Part shown: positions 1 to 8,758 of the stretch, in pieces
Layout of the letters: the number at the start of each line of letters is the position of its first letter
Position numbering within the stretch: the stretch's first letter is position 1
Assembly (NCBI GenBank): GCA_017478485.1
Contig: JAFVDI010000021.1
Span: 62,001 to 126,000, forward strand
Length of the DNA stretch: 64,000 nucleotides
DNA from: Clostridiales bacterium
Lineage (GTDB): Bacteria > Bacillota > Clostridia > Saccharofermentanales > Saccharofermentanaceae
Direction of reading: 5' to 3'
The notes under the pieces: generated by a model
Database searches by the model: none
The model's input: only the letters and a program-made list of their open reading frames with translations
Told to the model about the DNA's origin: nothing
Program-made: the position numbers and the translations under genes

Positions 1-1
1 C

Positions 2-178
2 TTTGGATATTCCATAGGACTTCCGGAGATAAAACTCGGAGAGCCTTATGCTAATAATATCAGCACATTCACATCGCATTTTGATCTTATGGGAACCGTA
101 GCTGCACTCATCTGCATGCTGGCGTTTGAACAGAGACCTGACAGACCTAAGATTAGACTTACGAGCAATGTTAAGTGA
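2..178 (+). CDS. C-terminal end of an unidentified protein (partial)
   Basis: The window opens inside a reading frame that runs 58 codons to TGA at 176-178. The residues read as a normal folded C-terminus (GYSIGLPEIKLGEPY near the edge, FTSHFDLMGTVAALI after it). The order of a short strand, a Thr/Ser-rich stretch and then an MG..AA helix is reminiscent of the last part of LacI-type sugar-binding domains, but this is a weak resemblance. The stop lies eight bases before the likely start of the next gene, so the two are probably co-transcribed. Function cannot be assigned from this fragment. Confidence 0.5.
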   Translation, partial: FGYSIGLPEIKLGEPYANNISTFTSHFDLMGTVAALICMLAFEQRPDRPKIRLTSNVK

Positions 179-185
179 GATAAAT

Positions 186-626
186 ATGGATAAGCAGTTA
201 GTTGATTTTCTGATAAGAGCAAAACAGGCAACATATGCCGGCAAAGGCGCTGAGACGGCTTCTTCCAGAGTCAAGTCGCATGACCTTGTCTTTAAGGAAG
301 GTGAGTATATGTATTACGATACTTACTTGGGCGGAGATAAGTTTGCAGGCGAGGAAGCTCTCTGGATCTCTGAGGTTCCTTATTGGAGCATGAATTACGT
401 CGGCAGGGTAACGGGAGATGATTTCAGCGGAGATTTCCTTAAGGAAGCATTGCTGCGTGTGCCTGAAGATAAGCCTTTCAGAGGGCCTGAAGAATACTCG
501 GAAGGTGACTACACTTATAAGTGCAGCATCGAAGGCGATTATGAGTGGTTTCAGGGCAAAGAGATCATCACATTAAAAGGTGAGCAGATCTACGAATGCC
601 GTTTTCACGGCGGATTGATAAAATAA
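186..626 (+). CDS. DUF5680 domain-containing protein
   Basis: A soluble 146-residue protein. The N-terminal half (DFLIRAKQATYAGKGAE, then the acidic GEYMYYDTYLGGDKFAGEE) has the pattern of the DUF5680 family, seen in Firmicutes alone or fused to XRE regulators. The family has no established function. I chose ATG 186 because GTGAG precedes it at short spacing; an in-frame ATG at 168 would overlap the upstream gene. No signal peptide or membrane segment is visible. The gene converges on the YidC-sulfatase gene with only eight bases between the stops and no obvious terminator. Confidence 0.8.
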   Translation: MDKQLVDFLIRAKQATYAGKGAETASSRVKSHDLVFKEGEYMYYDTYLGGDKFAGEEALWISEVPYWSMNYVGRVTGDDFSGDFLKEALLRVPEDKPFRGPEEYSEGDYTYKCSIEGDYEWFQGKEIITLKGEQIYECRFHGGLIK

Positions 627-634
627 TCAATCTG

Positions 635-3382
635 TCATTTGCCGGCAGGGCTCCAGTTAGCAGGGTCGTGCGGATTGCCTTTAACGGTTAACCATGCTCC
701 CGGAAGGAAAGTGTTTCCGTTGTTCTCATCGACATTGATGATGTCTGAATAGAAGACAGTCTGAGGGCCGTTCTTTCCGTTTGTGTTGATAGGATTTCCC
801 GTAAAGGGATTAACGGGATCTTTGACGAGCCCGGAAGTTGCCAGTGCAGGTGTATCCGCATTGGTCATGAGCTCTTCGCTGAAAGTGAAACCTTTGGCAC
901 CAAAGTCTTTTACCATGAGCAGCGGCATGAAGAATTCAAGATCGAGATTCCCGAGTCTCTTGTCAAACTGACCGAGATCGTCACCGTGGTCTGATACGAT
1001 TATTATCCTTGTGTTGTCGTAAACTCCGTTTGCACGCAGATAATCAAGCCATTCACCGATCTTCAGGTATGCGGCCATATTGCAGTTATAGTGATTGACC
1101 TGATGAATGTTTGTCATCTTCATCGTCACGCCGTTGAGCGTATATTTCTGAATGACATCTGTATTCCATGCCGTATTGTCGACTTTGATGGCCGGTACAT
1201 AATCAGGCTCCTGAAGCAGGCAGGGAGAATGCGTTGTGTTGTTGGTCATCATAAGGAAAGTATTCTGCTGATCATCTGTTATTTTTGTGATCTGAGGCAG
1301 CTTGGACAGAACGGAATATGCTTCAAGGAAATTCTTGTCGTAGCCGGTTGCAGTGAAGACCGTGTTGGTCTTCTGATTGACTGAAGAGATGACGAGACCG
1401 CTGTCGCTGCCGGAATTGGAACTGTTATAAGTGCCTCCGTCGTAAATTGTTTCCTGGAAGACAACGGGTGCGGCCTTCATGAGTGAGAACATGAAGAAGT
1501 TGCGGTTCCTTACTTCCGTTACGCGGTTGACCATGTCCACTGATGAACTGCCGTTGTCATCGAAATAATTGAAACGGCCGTTGGTGTTGTAGCAATGGAA
1601 ATCAGGGTAAGCGCTGTAGATAGAAAGGTCTGGGATCCACTTGTAGCCTGCATAAGGCGGATCGCAGATGGTAACGTTATATCCGTTCTTTCCGAAGATG
1701 TCCGGCATGACCTTCAAAGCTTCGTTGTGCTTGCTGACAAGGCTTTCGGAAGATCTTGCGTTGATCTTTTCGGGAGTGTAATCGTATCCGCCGAAAAGCG
1801 CAGGCGCAGCGAAATTTGTGTGTGCACCGTAAGAGAGCGTATTGGGATAGTATGTAAATCCGTCAAACTTTTCTTTGAGCTCGGGCTTTTCGTTGAAGAT
1901 ATAAGGGACCTGAGTTCCCATTGCGCGGTCCATCATAAGGACGATCACGTTCTTTCCTGTTCTGCTCAAGGGAATGGACGGCATTTCTTCAGATGGTCTT
2001 GCAAGATTTCCGAACCATGTGTAAGTGCCGATGATGCCTGTGAAATGAAGGAAACCTGACATGAAGACAGTAAGCACTCCGATGATGAGGATATACTTGA
2101 TGATCTTCGAAAACTTCTTGTAAAGGAGTCCGCCAAGGATGACTACAGCTGCAACTGCGAGAGCATTAATAAGATATTCGGAGACCTTGAAAACGGGTGT
2201 CTGATCGAACTGAAGCGTTGAAGACATTGTTCCGAGATTTCTACCGAACAGCAGATAATCGATTGCGGAAACAGCGCTGATGATCCAGATGGCCCTGCAG
2301 AAAGCATACTTTCCCTTGTCGCTCATGAAGAAGTAGAACACGCCGCCCCACAGTACCCAGAATCCGAACGAAAGCAGCATTGAAGTGCAGACATATTGAA
2401 TGGGATTTGCGACGTGTACGCTGTCGATGAATTCGAGTGCCGCAGCATCGATTACGGTTGAAGGAACAAGCAGGCCCGTAAACAGTGCCATCAGTATTGT
2501 TCCCGTAAAGAAAACGCCTTTGTCGCCCTTAAGATCATGGTTCTCTTTCTTCCTGCTCAGGAATCCTGTTATGAGAGGAAGTGCGAGCAGTACTCCGCCT
2601 GAGATAAGAAGGATCTTCTGTCTTACATCAAATGCAGGCTTGATGAGTGAAAAGATAATGACTGCGGCACCTGCAGCGGCAAGAACGATATTGAGAGCTT
2701 TCTTCGGCTCCTTAAGTTTGTTGAACAGGTTCTTAATGAGCGAGAACACGTTGTTTAAGAGCCAGTAGAAGACAAGTCCGGAAGGTGAGCGGTAAAGCAG
2801 GATAAGGAAGACGGCAGCAAGACCGTATACCTGGATCTTTTCTCTTAACGGATGACCTTTGGTATAGATGACCGCTGTTACCACGTTGATGAGCGTCATA
2901 AGTATCGGCAGGACGTTTACCGGGAAACTGCCGATCGTGAACACGGCATCTTCCTTGCCGAGGTCTGAGATAAATCCGAACGGTACGCCGCTCAGGCTCT
3001 GCATGCCTGAAAGCAGCCTGTAGGCTGCGATGAAGAACGGGATCTGGAGAAGAAGTGATGCCGAGCTCTTCAGGGCATAGACAGGCTTATAGTTATTGAT
3101 GCGGTAGTATTCCTGGAGCATGAAGAAACGCTCGTCGCCTTTGAACGTTTCTTTGGTGCGCTTGATCCTGTAAGCCATCTTTGCTTGGATGTCGCGCTCT
3201 TCCGCCTGGAGTTCATCGGCGCGCTTATACAAAGGCAGGACAAGGAAATTCACTGCGATGCTGAGGATCACAATTGAGAAACCGGCATTGCCGACGAGTC
3301 TGAATGCGATCGAAAAGATGACTTCAAAGAGAAGCTGCAAAGGCGAGATTATCAATGTGTAGAGCATGGAAAGGAACGTCAT
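635..3382 (-). CDS. YidC/Oxa1-like insertase fused to a sulfatase-superfamily domain
   Basis: A 915-residue membrane protein in three parts. Residues 1-230 match the YidC/Oxa1 fold: hydrophobic segments, a charged cytoplasmic hairpin (KRADELQAEERDIQAKM), and a final FYWLLNNVFSLIKN helix. Residues 230-465 form a further multi-pass region. Residues 470-860 are an alkaline-phosphatase/sulfatase domain with VIVLMMDRAMG as a likely metal-binding start, HTNFAAPALFGG holding a candidate Thr nucleophile, and IIIVSDHGDDLG as the second metal motif. LtaS-type enzymes of this superfamily transfer phosphoglycerol outside the membrane. The start overlaps the stop of the upstream glycerophosphotransferase gene by four bases (ATGA), suggesting coupled synthesis and a role in a glycerol-phosphate surface polymer. 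The function of the insertase part is unknown. Confidence 0.85.
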   Translation of the reverse strand: MTFLSMLYTLIISPLQLLFEVIFSIAFRLVGNAGFSIVILSIAVNFLVLPLYKRADELQAEERDIQAKMAYRIKRTKETFKGDERFFMLQEYYRINNYKPVYALKSSASLLLQIPFFIAAYRLLSGMQSLSGVPFGFISDLGKEDAVFTIGSFPVNVLPILMTLINVVTAVIYTKGHPLREKIQVYGLAAVFLILLYRSPSGLVFYWLLNNVFSLIKNLFNKLKEPKKALNIVLAAAGAAVIIFSLIKPAFDVRQKILLISGGVLLALPLITGFLSRKKENHDLKGDKGVFFTGTILMALFTGLLVPSTVIDAAALEFIDSVHVANPIQYVCTSMLLSFGFWVLWGGVFYFFMSDKGKYAFCRAIWIISAVSAIDYLLFGRNLGTMSSTLQFDQTPVFKVSEYLINALAVAAVVILGGLLYKKFSKIIKYILIIGVLTVFMSGFLHFTGIIGTYTWFGNLARPSEEMPSIPLSRTGKNVIVLMMDRAMGTQVPYIFNEKPELKEKFDGFTYYPNTLSYGAHTNFAAPALFGGYDYTPEKINARSSESLVSKHNEALKVMPDIFGKNGYNVTICDPPYAGYKWIPDLSIYSAYPDFHCYNTNGRFNYFDDNGSSSVDMVNRVTEVRNRNFFMFSLMKAAPVVFQETIYDGGTYNSSNSGSDSGLVISSVNQKTNTVFTATGYDKNFLEAYSVLSKLPQITKITDDQQNTFLMMTNNTTHSPCLLQEPDYVPAIKVDNTAWNTDVIQKYTLNGVTMKMTNIHQVNHYNCNMAAYLKIGEWLDYLRANGVYDNTRIIIVSDHGDDLGQFDKRLGNLDLEFFMPLLMVKDFGAKGFTFSEELMTNADTPALATSGLVKDPVNPFTGNPINTNGKNGPQTVFYSDIINVDENNGNTFLPGAWLTVKGNPHDPANWSPAGK

Positions 3383-4659
3383 TTTGCAGCCCCTTTCTTA
3401 GCTTTGACAGGCGCCTTAGACTTTTTGGCGGATGTTTCTTTATACTTTTTGATGATGAAATCGGCAGATCTTTTTGCGCTTTCACCGATGTTTGCCCAGA
3501 TATCTTTTCTGGCCTTTTCGCGGCCTTCTTTGAACTGGCTGTCATCAATGCTCTTATCGATCAGATCCTTGATTTTATCTGCGTTTTCTTCGCTCAGCTT
3601 GGGACCAAGTTCCGGGAGTATTGAAAATGTCCACGGAGTCTCTTCGATCCAGTCGGCATCGTAAGGTCTGGGATCAAATTTAGTGTCTGTGTAGATTACC
3701 GGCTTGTCGAAGACCATTGCGAATTCGAACATGACACCGGAGTAGTCTGATATCAGGACATCGGATCTCATAAGCACATCGAAATTATCAGTGTCGCTGT
3801 TCCACTCGACTTTTGAAGGATCGTTATATGCCGACATGAGTTTATCGAGCATGTCCTTTTCCGAAACGAATGACTGGGGATGAGGTCTTACGATTATCTT
3901 GTAGCCTGTTGATATAAGGGCATCTATGAACTTCCCGCCGAACCTTGAAAGAATGCCGCTCTCGCCCCAGGAAGGTGCCAGGAGCACCGTGCGTTCATGA
4001 GAGGGGACAGGCTCTGCGTTTTCTACTCTCTTCTTCATCTCGTCAAGGTAAGGAACGCCGCAGATCTCGTAATCCCTGGGTTTGATGCCGCGCATTTCCT
4101 CCATCTGCCTGATCTGCTTTACCTGAAGCTCTCCTGAAAGAATGAAGGCATCGTAATGGTCAGTGCCGTACATGCGGTACATCGTGATGTCTTTGGCGGC
4201 ATGCATTATGTGAATGTAGCAGTCCACGTCCTTTGAACGCTTCCACTGGAAAACATCAAGGCTCGGGGTAGTGGATAAGAGTACGCAGGCATTCAGGAGA
4301 TTGAGTTTGGAGAATGCCTTGTTGCCTTCACCGATGAATTCAGGCTTGATATATTTGTAGTCTTTTTGGAAAACGGGATCGTCTTCTGATCCTGTAAGAT
4401 AAACGATCTTCTGCTGCTTCTTTTCGAACTCGTCCAAGATCGGTTCAAAGATGTTCCAGTATCTCTTGTGTTCGCAGTGAATGGCGATGGGGATCTTTTT
4501 CGAGCTGACCTTGGAACTTTCGCCACTGACACGGTACTTCATTCTAATTATGAGCGCACGCAATGAGAATACTGCGACGCTGAATACACCGAAAAGAACG
4601 GTAAACAGCATTCCTCCCGTGCCGGGATCGATATATAGAACGTTAATGATATCAATCAA
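3379..4659 (-). CDS. CDP-glycerol glycerophosphotransferase family protein (TagF-like)
   Basis: A 426-residue peripheral membrane enzyme. It begins with the LYIDPGTGGMLFTVLFGV hydrophobic segment and a basic patch (RALIIRMKYR). The catalytic region follows the TagF/TagB pattern, with LLAPSWGESGILSRFG, IIVRPHPQSF and LISDYSGVMFEFA, the last two carrying the conserved His and Asp/Ser of this family. Such enzymes transfer glycerol phosphate from CDP-glycerol onto wall or lipoteichoic acid-like chains. The C-terminus is a Lys/Ala-rich tail. No ATG lies near the start. I chose TTG 4659, ten bases after GGAG; TTG 4680 would add seven residues. It sits between the NlpC/P60 lipoprotein and the YidC-sulfatase gene. 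Confidence 0.87.
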   Translation of the reverse strand: MIDIINVLYIDPGTGGMLFTVLFGVFSVAVFSLRALIIRMKYRVSGESSKVSSKKIPIAIHCEHKRYWNIFEPILDEFEKKQQKIVYLTGSEDDPVFQKDYKYIKPEFIGEGNKAFSKLNLLNACVLLSTTPSLDVFQWKRSKDVDCYIHIMHAAKDITMYRMYGTDHYDAFILSGELQVKQIRQMEEMRGIKPRDYEICGVPYLDEMKKRVENAEPVPSHERTVLLAPSWGESGILSRFGGKFIDALISTGYKIIVRPHPQSFVSEKDMLDKLMSAYNDPSKVEWNSDTDNFDVLMRSDVLISDYSGVMFEFAMVFDKPVIYTDTKFDPRPYDADWIEETPWTFSILPELGPKLSEENADKIKDLIDKSIDDSQFKEGREKARKDIWANIGESAKRSADFIIKKYKETSAKKSKAPVKAKKGAAK

Positions 4660-4721
4660 TGAGCAGATTCTCCAAGTCAAAACAGCTATTTGTCATTTAA
4701 CAAATAAATATTTTATTACTT

Positions 4722-6284
4722 TTAGGAACCTGCTTCAACTTTGCCTTCCGGGGTGATAGTAAGAGCGGTCGTTGAGACATCGAGCCATGTCTTAAGACTT
4801 TTTGTCCTGACATAAAGGCTGTTCAGTATTACGCTATTGGGATGTTTAACATCAGTCGAGCCGGGAGCGGGGGCAACAAATGATCCGCAGGCGCTGATGA
4901 CAAAAGGCTTTCCGTCGACGGTGCCGAGATAGATCATCATGTGGCCGGGCATTGAGATAAGACTTCCCGGAGCAAGCTTTTCGATCACTTGGAGCTTCTG
5001 TTTTGAATTCATCTTGCTCATGTTGACCTTGTGGACGCCGTTCACGTTGGACTGGCCGACGCGGGGCATGAGGATACCGAAGCAGCGGTAGATCTCCCTT
5101 GTGATCCCAGTGCAGTCATTTGCCTGGAGATCGCCGGCCCAGCCGTATCTGTCGCCTAAGCGCTTGAAAGCGAGTCTTACGATGTTCTCGGAAGTCAGAG
5201 GGAGGAATCCTACGTTGACATCATCAGAAATGGGGATGAGAACGTATTCGTCCTTGATGTTTCCTTCGGAATCCCGTGTAGGAACTTTTACCACATAATC
5301 ACCGTAGGTCGTGCGCTGATGGGTGCTTTCAGGTGCTTTGTCCGCAGGGACCAGCTCCATCTTCGTGCCCATAGGCAGTACGAGGTTAGAAGTTTTCGAA
5401 TTGTAGGGATCGTTGCCCAGTCTGAGTTCCCTGCCGGTAACGACGAGCCACTGTCCGGGATCCTGGCGGGTCTGCCAGTCAGCTCTGTCAGGGCAGATCG
5501 CAACGGCGTCCTTTTTGACCCAGGCGGCATAGCTGTCGAATACGACGTAAAGATATTTTCCGTCAGTGCTCTCGTGAAGCACCGCGACAGGCATGTAGGG
5601 CATGCACTCGGAGAAGATCATGGAATCGTAGTATCTGTCTGAAGTCTTCTCGAAAACGCGGTCTTCGGTGGGGAAGAGCCTTATCGTCATACGCTTTGTG
5701 GTAAAACCGAATCTGACGTTTATCTCATCCGGGATACCGTCGATGTTTGAAAGCGCGATGAGCTCCTGCCAGTATTCAGGGGTGGTTGCCTTCCCGTTCA
5801 GATAGTACTTTGAAGGATCCTTGGGAGCAGCTTTTGCATTGTCGTTCAGGAATGAACGCAAAACTTTGCCGTCAAGCGTATCCTCGAATTCATCGAGCTT
5901 GGGAAATTTGGTCTTGTCCTTTGCCGTTATTACCCCGCGGTTGTTCCTGTTGAACTTCGCGATCTCGTCTGCGGTCATGAGGACTTTGCCGCTGTCTTCT
6001 TTTATCCAATAGCCTGCCTGCATCATCTCGGGCTTCACGCCGTCGATCAGGCGGACGTAGGATGTGTCCACCACGGTCTTGCCGTCCGGTGTCTTTAAAA
6101 CGATGCTTTCGGATATCTTAGGTTCCGTTGTTCCGGTTGTGGTTGTTTCAGTAGTCATAGCAGCCGTTTTTTCCGTAATTGATGTCTCTTTTTCAGGTTT
6201 AACAATGTTACATCCGCCAAATACAGGCACTGTCACAGATAGTGCGAGAAGTGCAGAGATCAGTATTTTGATGCGGTTCTTCAT
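4722..6284 (-). CDS. NlpC/P60 lipoprotein with SH3-like region
   Basis: A 520-residue exported lipoprotein. The signal peptide ends in the lipobox FGGC with Cys25, followed by a Thr/Glu-rich linker to about residue 55. The middle (about 190-370) looks like SH3-type wall-binding repeats. The C-terminal 120 residues are NlpC/P60: the catalytic cysteine lies in NDCTGI, the histidine in GHMMIYLG, and a third polar position follows in VISACGSF. Family members cleave peptide bonds in peptidoglycan stems. GGAG eight bases before ATG 6284 supports the start. It is first in the minus-strand run with the glycerophosphotransferase and YidC-sulfatase genes, which places the whole operon at the cell wall. 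Confidence 0.88.
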   Translation of the reverse strand: MKNRIKILISALLALSVTVPVFGGCNIVKPEKETSITEKTAAMTTETTTTGTTEPKISESIVLKTPDGKTVVDTSYVRLIDGVKPEMMQAGYWIKEDSGKVLMTADEIAKFNRNNRGVITAKDKTKFPKLDEFEDTLDGKVLRSFLNDNAKAAPKDPSKYYLNGKATTPEYWQELIALSNIDGIPDEINVRFGFTTKRMTIRLFPTEDRVFEKTSDRYYDSMIFSECMPYMPVAVLHESTDGKYLYVVFDSYAAWVKKDAVAICPDRADWQTRQDPGQWLVVTGRELRLGNDPYNSKTSNLVLPMGTKMELVPADKAPESTHQRTTYGDYVVKVPTRDSEGNIKDEYVLIPISDDVNVGFLPLTSENIVRLAFKRLGDRYGWAGDLQANDCTGITREIYRCFGILMPRVGQSNVNGVHKVNMSKMNSKQKLQVIEKLAPGSLISMPGHMMIYLGTVDGKPFVISACGSFVAPAPGSTDVKHPNSVILNSLYVRTKSLKTWLDVSTTALTITPEGKVEAGS

Positions 6285-6357
6285 ATATTTGCTCCAGTTT
6301 TGCGGTGTTTTTCAGCATTTATAAATTAATAATAGATAATCATTCTGAGCGCAATGG

Positions 6358-6363
6358 TACAAT
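6358..6363 (+). promoter_or_regulatory. Candidate -10 hexamer TACAAT
   Basis: TACAAT lies in an AT-rich stretch upstream of the GNAT-nitroreductase gene. Transcription would begin near 6370, leaving no Shine-Dalgarno for an ATG at 6373 and favouring ATG 6394. The -35 region is weak. Confidence 0.45.
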
Positions 6364-6393
6364 AGGGCAATTATGAATAACAAAGAGGCATTT

Positions 6394-7383
6394 ATGATCC
6401 GTTTCATAGAAGATAAAGACGAGAAGAGAAAGATATCCAGGGAAGTCCTGGAAGCTCTGAAGGAATGGTTCGAGGTCAATGAGAGCAGGGAACAGTACAT
6501 CAGGGAGTCAGCTGACCAGCCTTTCTGGGCAGCTTTTGAAGATGATGTCCCCGCAGGATTCCTTTGTCTTAAGGAGACAGGAAAAGAGACCATGGAACTT
6601 GCCGTCATGGGCGTAAAGAAGGAATTTCACAGACACGGTTTGGGAAGAAGGCTCTTCGCCGCTTCAAAAGATTATGCGGCACTAAAGGGATATTCCTTCA
6701 TACAGGTCAAGACCGTGCGTTCCGGCATGTATGAGGATTACGACAAGACCAACGAGTTCTATAAGAGCCTCGGTTTTAAGGAACTGGAAGTCTTCGAGGA
6801 ATACTGGGATGCCGCAAATCCCTGTCAGGTATATGTCTTGAGCCTCAAGAGCGCGATCGGCACCATTTCTGTCAGACACAGCTACCGGGGACGGTTTTCT
6901 TCCGATCCGGTTCCGAGAGAGGACCTCATTGCGATAGCAGGCGCAGGCATCAACGCACCTTCGGGCTGCAACAAGCAGACTACGGATCTTGTGGTGGTTG
7001 ACGATCCAAAGACACTGGAAGCGGTCAAGGCCGTCATAGACCCGCCCGTAGCGCAGACGGCACCTGCGATGATCGTTGTGCTTTCAAGAAAGATAAATGC
7101 TTACCGCGACAGGTGCTTTGCGATACAGGATTATTCCGCTGCGATCGAGAACATGCTTCTTGCGATAGTCGAACTCGGATATCAGAGCTGCTGGTATGAA
7201 GGCCACATCACCGATGATGACAGGATCTGCGACAAGATAGCTTCCGTTCTGGGAGTGCCTGACGGATACGATGTTGTCTGCGTGCTTCCCGTAGGAAAAG
7301 CTCTTGATGATTTTCACGCTCCGTCGAAAAAGAAATTCGCAGAACGCGTGAGATTCAACAGTTTTAATGATTTATGCAGGTGA
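6394..7383 (+). CDS. GNAT acetyltransferase-nitroreductase fusion protein
   Basis: A soluble 329-residue two-domain protein. The first 150 residues are a GNAT fold; the acetyl-CoA loop is VKKEFHRHGLGRRLFAASK and the C-terminal half has the typical NEFYKSLGF. From about residue 165 it is an FMN-dependent nitroreductase domain (GAGINAPSGCNKQTTDLVVV, then AIENMLLAIVELGYQSCWY and a VLGVPDGYDVVCVLPVGKA end). I chose ATG 6394 because AGAGG precedes it by five bases; ATG 6373 would add seven residues and lies almost at the predicted transcription start. Substrates are unknown. Physical linkage suggests sequential or coupled modification of one compound, perhaps detoxification, but that is inference. 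Confidence 0.82.
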   Translation: MIRFIEDKDEKRKISREVLEALKEWFEVNESREQYIRESADQPFWAAFEDDVPAGFLCLKETGKETMELAVMGVKKEFHRHGLGRRLFAASKDYAALKGYSFIQVKTVRSGMYEDYDKTNEFYKSLGFKELEVFEEYWDAANPCQVYVLSLKSAIGTISVRHSYRGRFSSDPVPREDLIAIAGAGINAPSGCNKQTTDLVVVDDPKTLEAVKAVIDPPVAQTAPAMIVVLSRKINAYRDRCFAIQDYSAAIENMLLAIVELGYQSCWYEGHITDDDRICDKIASVLGVPDGYDVVCVLPVGKALDDFHAPSKKKFAERVRFNSFNDLCR

Positions 7384-7388
7384 GATGT

Positions 7389-7835
7389 ATGAAAAGAGTG
7401 ATTTTGCTGACTGCTTTAATGTTATCCGCCGCATGTCTTTTCGGATGCGGCGCAAAGACACCGGAAACCACGATCCCGACAATAGATCAGACGGTTAAGA
7501 GCAGAAACGGCGATAAGGTTCTGTTCTTTGAAGGCGAAGATGTGGAGACGATAAGTCCTTCAATGGATAATTTCAACAACGTCTGGCTCAAGATCGAAAA
7601 CGGCGAACTCTTTGTCGCACTGGAAGACGACGGGATATATTACAGGACCACGATGACAAGCGTTGACGGGATCTTTGTTGACGAAAGAAGCGTGGACAAC
7701 GGAATTGTCGGAGATGTGTACATATTCCGCGGGAACAGGATCTTATACAAGATCTCGCTTTATTCGGAGGGGTATGCACCTTTCACCAAAGAGGATCTTG
7801 AAAAAGGTTTCGGTACACTCAGGAAGGCCAAATGA
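7389..7835 (+). CDS. Small lipoprotein of unknown function
   Basis: A 148-residue protein with a classic lipoprotein signal peptide ending LFGC (Cys20). The mature part is acidic with regular beta-strand-like stretches (YIFRGNRILYKISLYSEGY) and no motif I recognise. ATG 7389 is preceded by AGGTGAG and comes just after the stop of the GNAT-nitroreductase gene. Its end overlaps the next gene by four bases. The three genes 6394-8620 therefore form one operon. Confidence 0.8.
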   Translation: MKRVILLTALMLSAACLFGCGAKTPETTIPTIDQTVKSRNGDKVLFFEGEDVETISPSMDNFNNVWLKIENGELFVALEDDGIYYRTTMTSVDGIFVDERSVDNGIVGDVYIFRGNRILYKISLYSEGYAPFTKEDLEKGFGTLRKAK

Positions 7836-8620
7836 ACGAAGTAAACAAGACATTATATATACCGCTTTACGGTAAGTCCTTTGTCAGCAGGAAGGATATC
7901 ATCCTTCACGATGCAAAGGCCGAAGAGATCTGGGCAAAAGAGGGCTTTGAGCTTAAAGGGAAATCCAAGTCGAAATGGCTTGCATACAACATGGCAATGC
8001 GCGCCCGCGTTTTCGATGACTGGACGGATCAGATGCTCAAAAACAACCCGGATGCGATTGTCCTTCATATAGGCTGCGGCCTAGACAGCAGGTGCCTGCG
8101 CGTAAAACAGCCATATAGCTGCTGGTATGACTGTGATTTCCCGGATGTTCTCGAAGTCAGGAGACAGTATTATCAGGAATCTTCCTCATATCACATGATG
8201 GAACTCGATGCCACTGACACAGAGAAGATAGATCAGCTTCCTGAAGGAAATACGGTTATCGTCGTCCTGGAAGGTATCTCCATGTATCTGACCAATGACC
8301 AGCTTAAAGCTCTTATAGCTTCGCTCCGCCAAAAGTATCTTTATGTGCATGTTCTGCTTGATGTTTACACACAGTTTGGAGCCAGAGCATCTGAAAAGAA
8401 GAATCCGATAAATGATGTGGGCGTTACCAAGGTTTACGGTGTGGATGATATTGATGCCATATGTGAAGGCACTGGCGTGATGAAGACTGCCGAGCATTCT
8501 TTCACTCCGAAGCACCTTATCGATGAACTGAAGCCTGTGGAAAGAGGCTTTTTCAAGATGCTGTTTACGGGGAAGACGTACGGCAGGATCTACAGACTCT
8601 TTGAGCTGAAAAGCATTTAA
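7832..8620 (+). CDS. Class I SAM-dependent methyltransferase (LCM/PPM family)
   Basis: A soluble 262-residue methyltransferase. The SAM-binding motif is VLHIGCGLDSRCLRV, and the following DFPDVLEVRRQYY and VVLEGISMYL are hallmarks of the leucine carboxyl methyltransferase (LCM) family, which in bacteria includes O-methyltransferases of secondary metabolites and uncharacterised enzymes. The start overlaps the end of the upstream lipoprotein gene by four bases. No membrane segment or signal peptide is seen. The substrate is unknown; the operon partners (fused acetyltransferase-nitroreductase) suggest small-molecule modification. Confidence 0.83.
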   Translation: MNEVNKTLYIPLYGKSFVSRKDIILHDAKAEEIWAKEGFELKGKSKSKWLAYNMAMRARVFDDWTDQMLKNNPDAIVLHIGCGLDSRCLRVKQPYSCWYDCDFPDVLEVRRQYYQESSSYHMMELDATDTEKIDQLPEGNTVIVVLEGISMYLTNDQLKALIASLRQKYLYVHVLLDVYTQFGARASEKKNPINDVGVTKVYGVDDIDAICEGTGVMKTAEHSFTPKHLIDELKPVERGFFKMLFTGKTYGRIYRLFELKSI

Positions 8621-8645
8621 TCTATTACATTTGCGCAAAACTCCA

Positions 8646-8696
8646 CCATTGGTTGGGAAGCCCGGAAAAGCTCTTTTTAGGGCAACTCAACCATGG
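8646..8696. repeat. Imperfect inverted repeat upstream of XRE regulator
   Basis: CCATTGGTTGGG at 8646-8657 is mirrored by CTCAACCATGG at 8686-8696, near a -10-like TAAAAT at 8705-8710. It could be an operator for the adjacent XRE-family protein or the base of an RNA hairpin. There is no T-run, so it is not a simple terminator. Confidence 0.4.
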
Positions 8697-8758
8697 GTTC
8701 GTGGTAAAATAACCGTGACTGATTTATTGTCCGTGGTGAAAGGAGGATTCCCTCAAAA

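Noticed and set aside
5101..5642. Plus-strand reading frames inside the NlpC/P60 gene
   Set aside because: They are shadows of the minus-strand gene, lack ribosome sites and read as low-quality protein.
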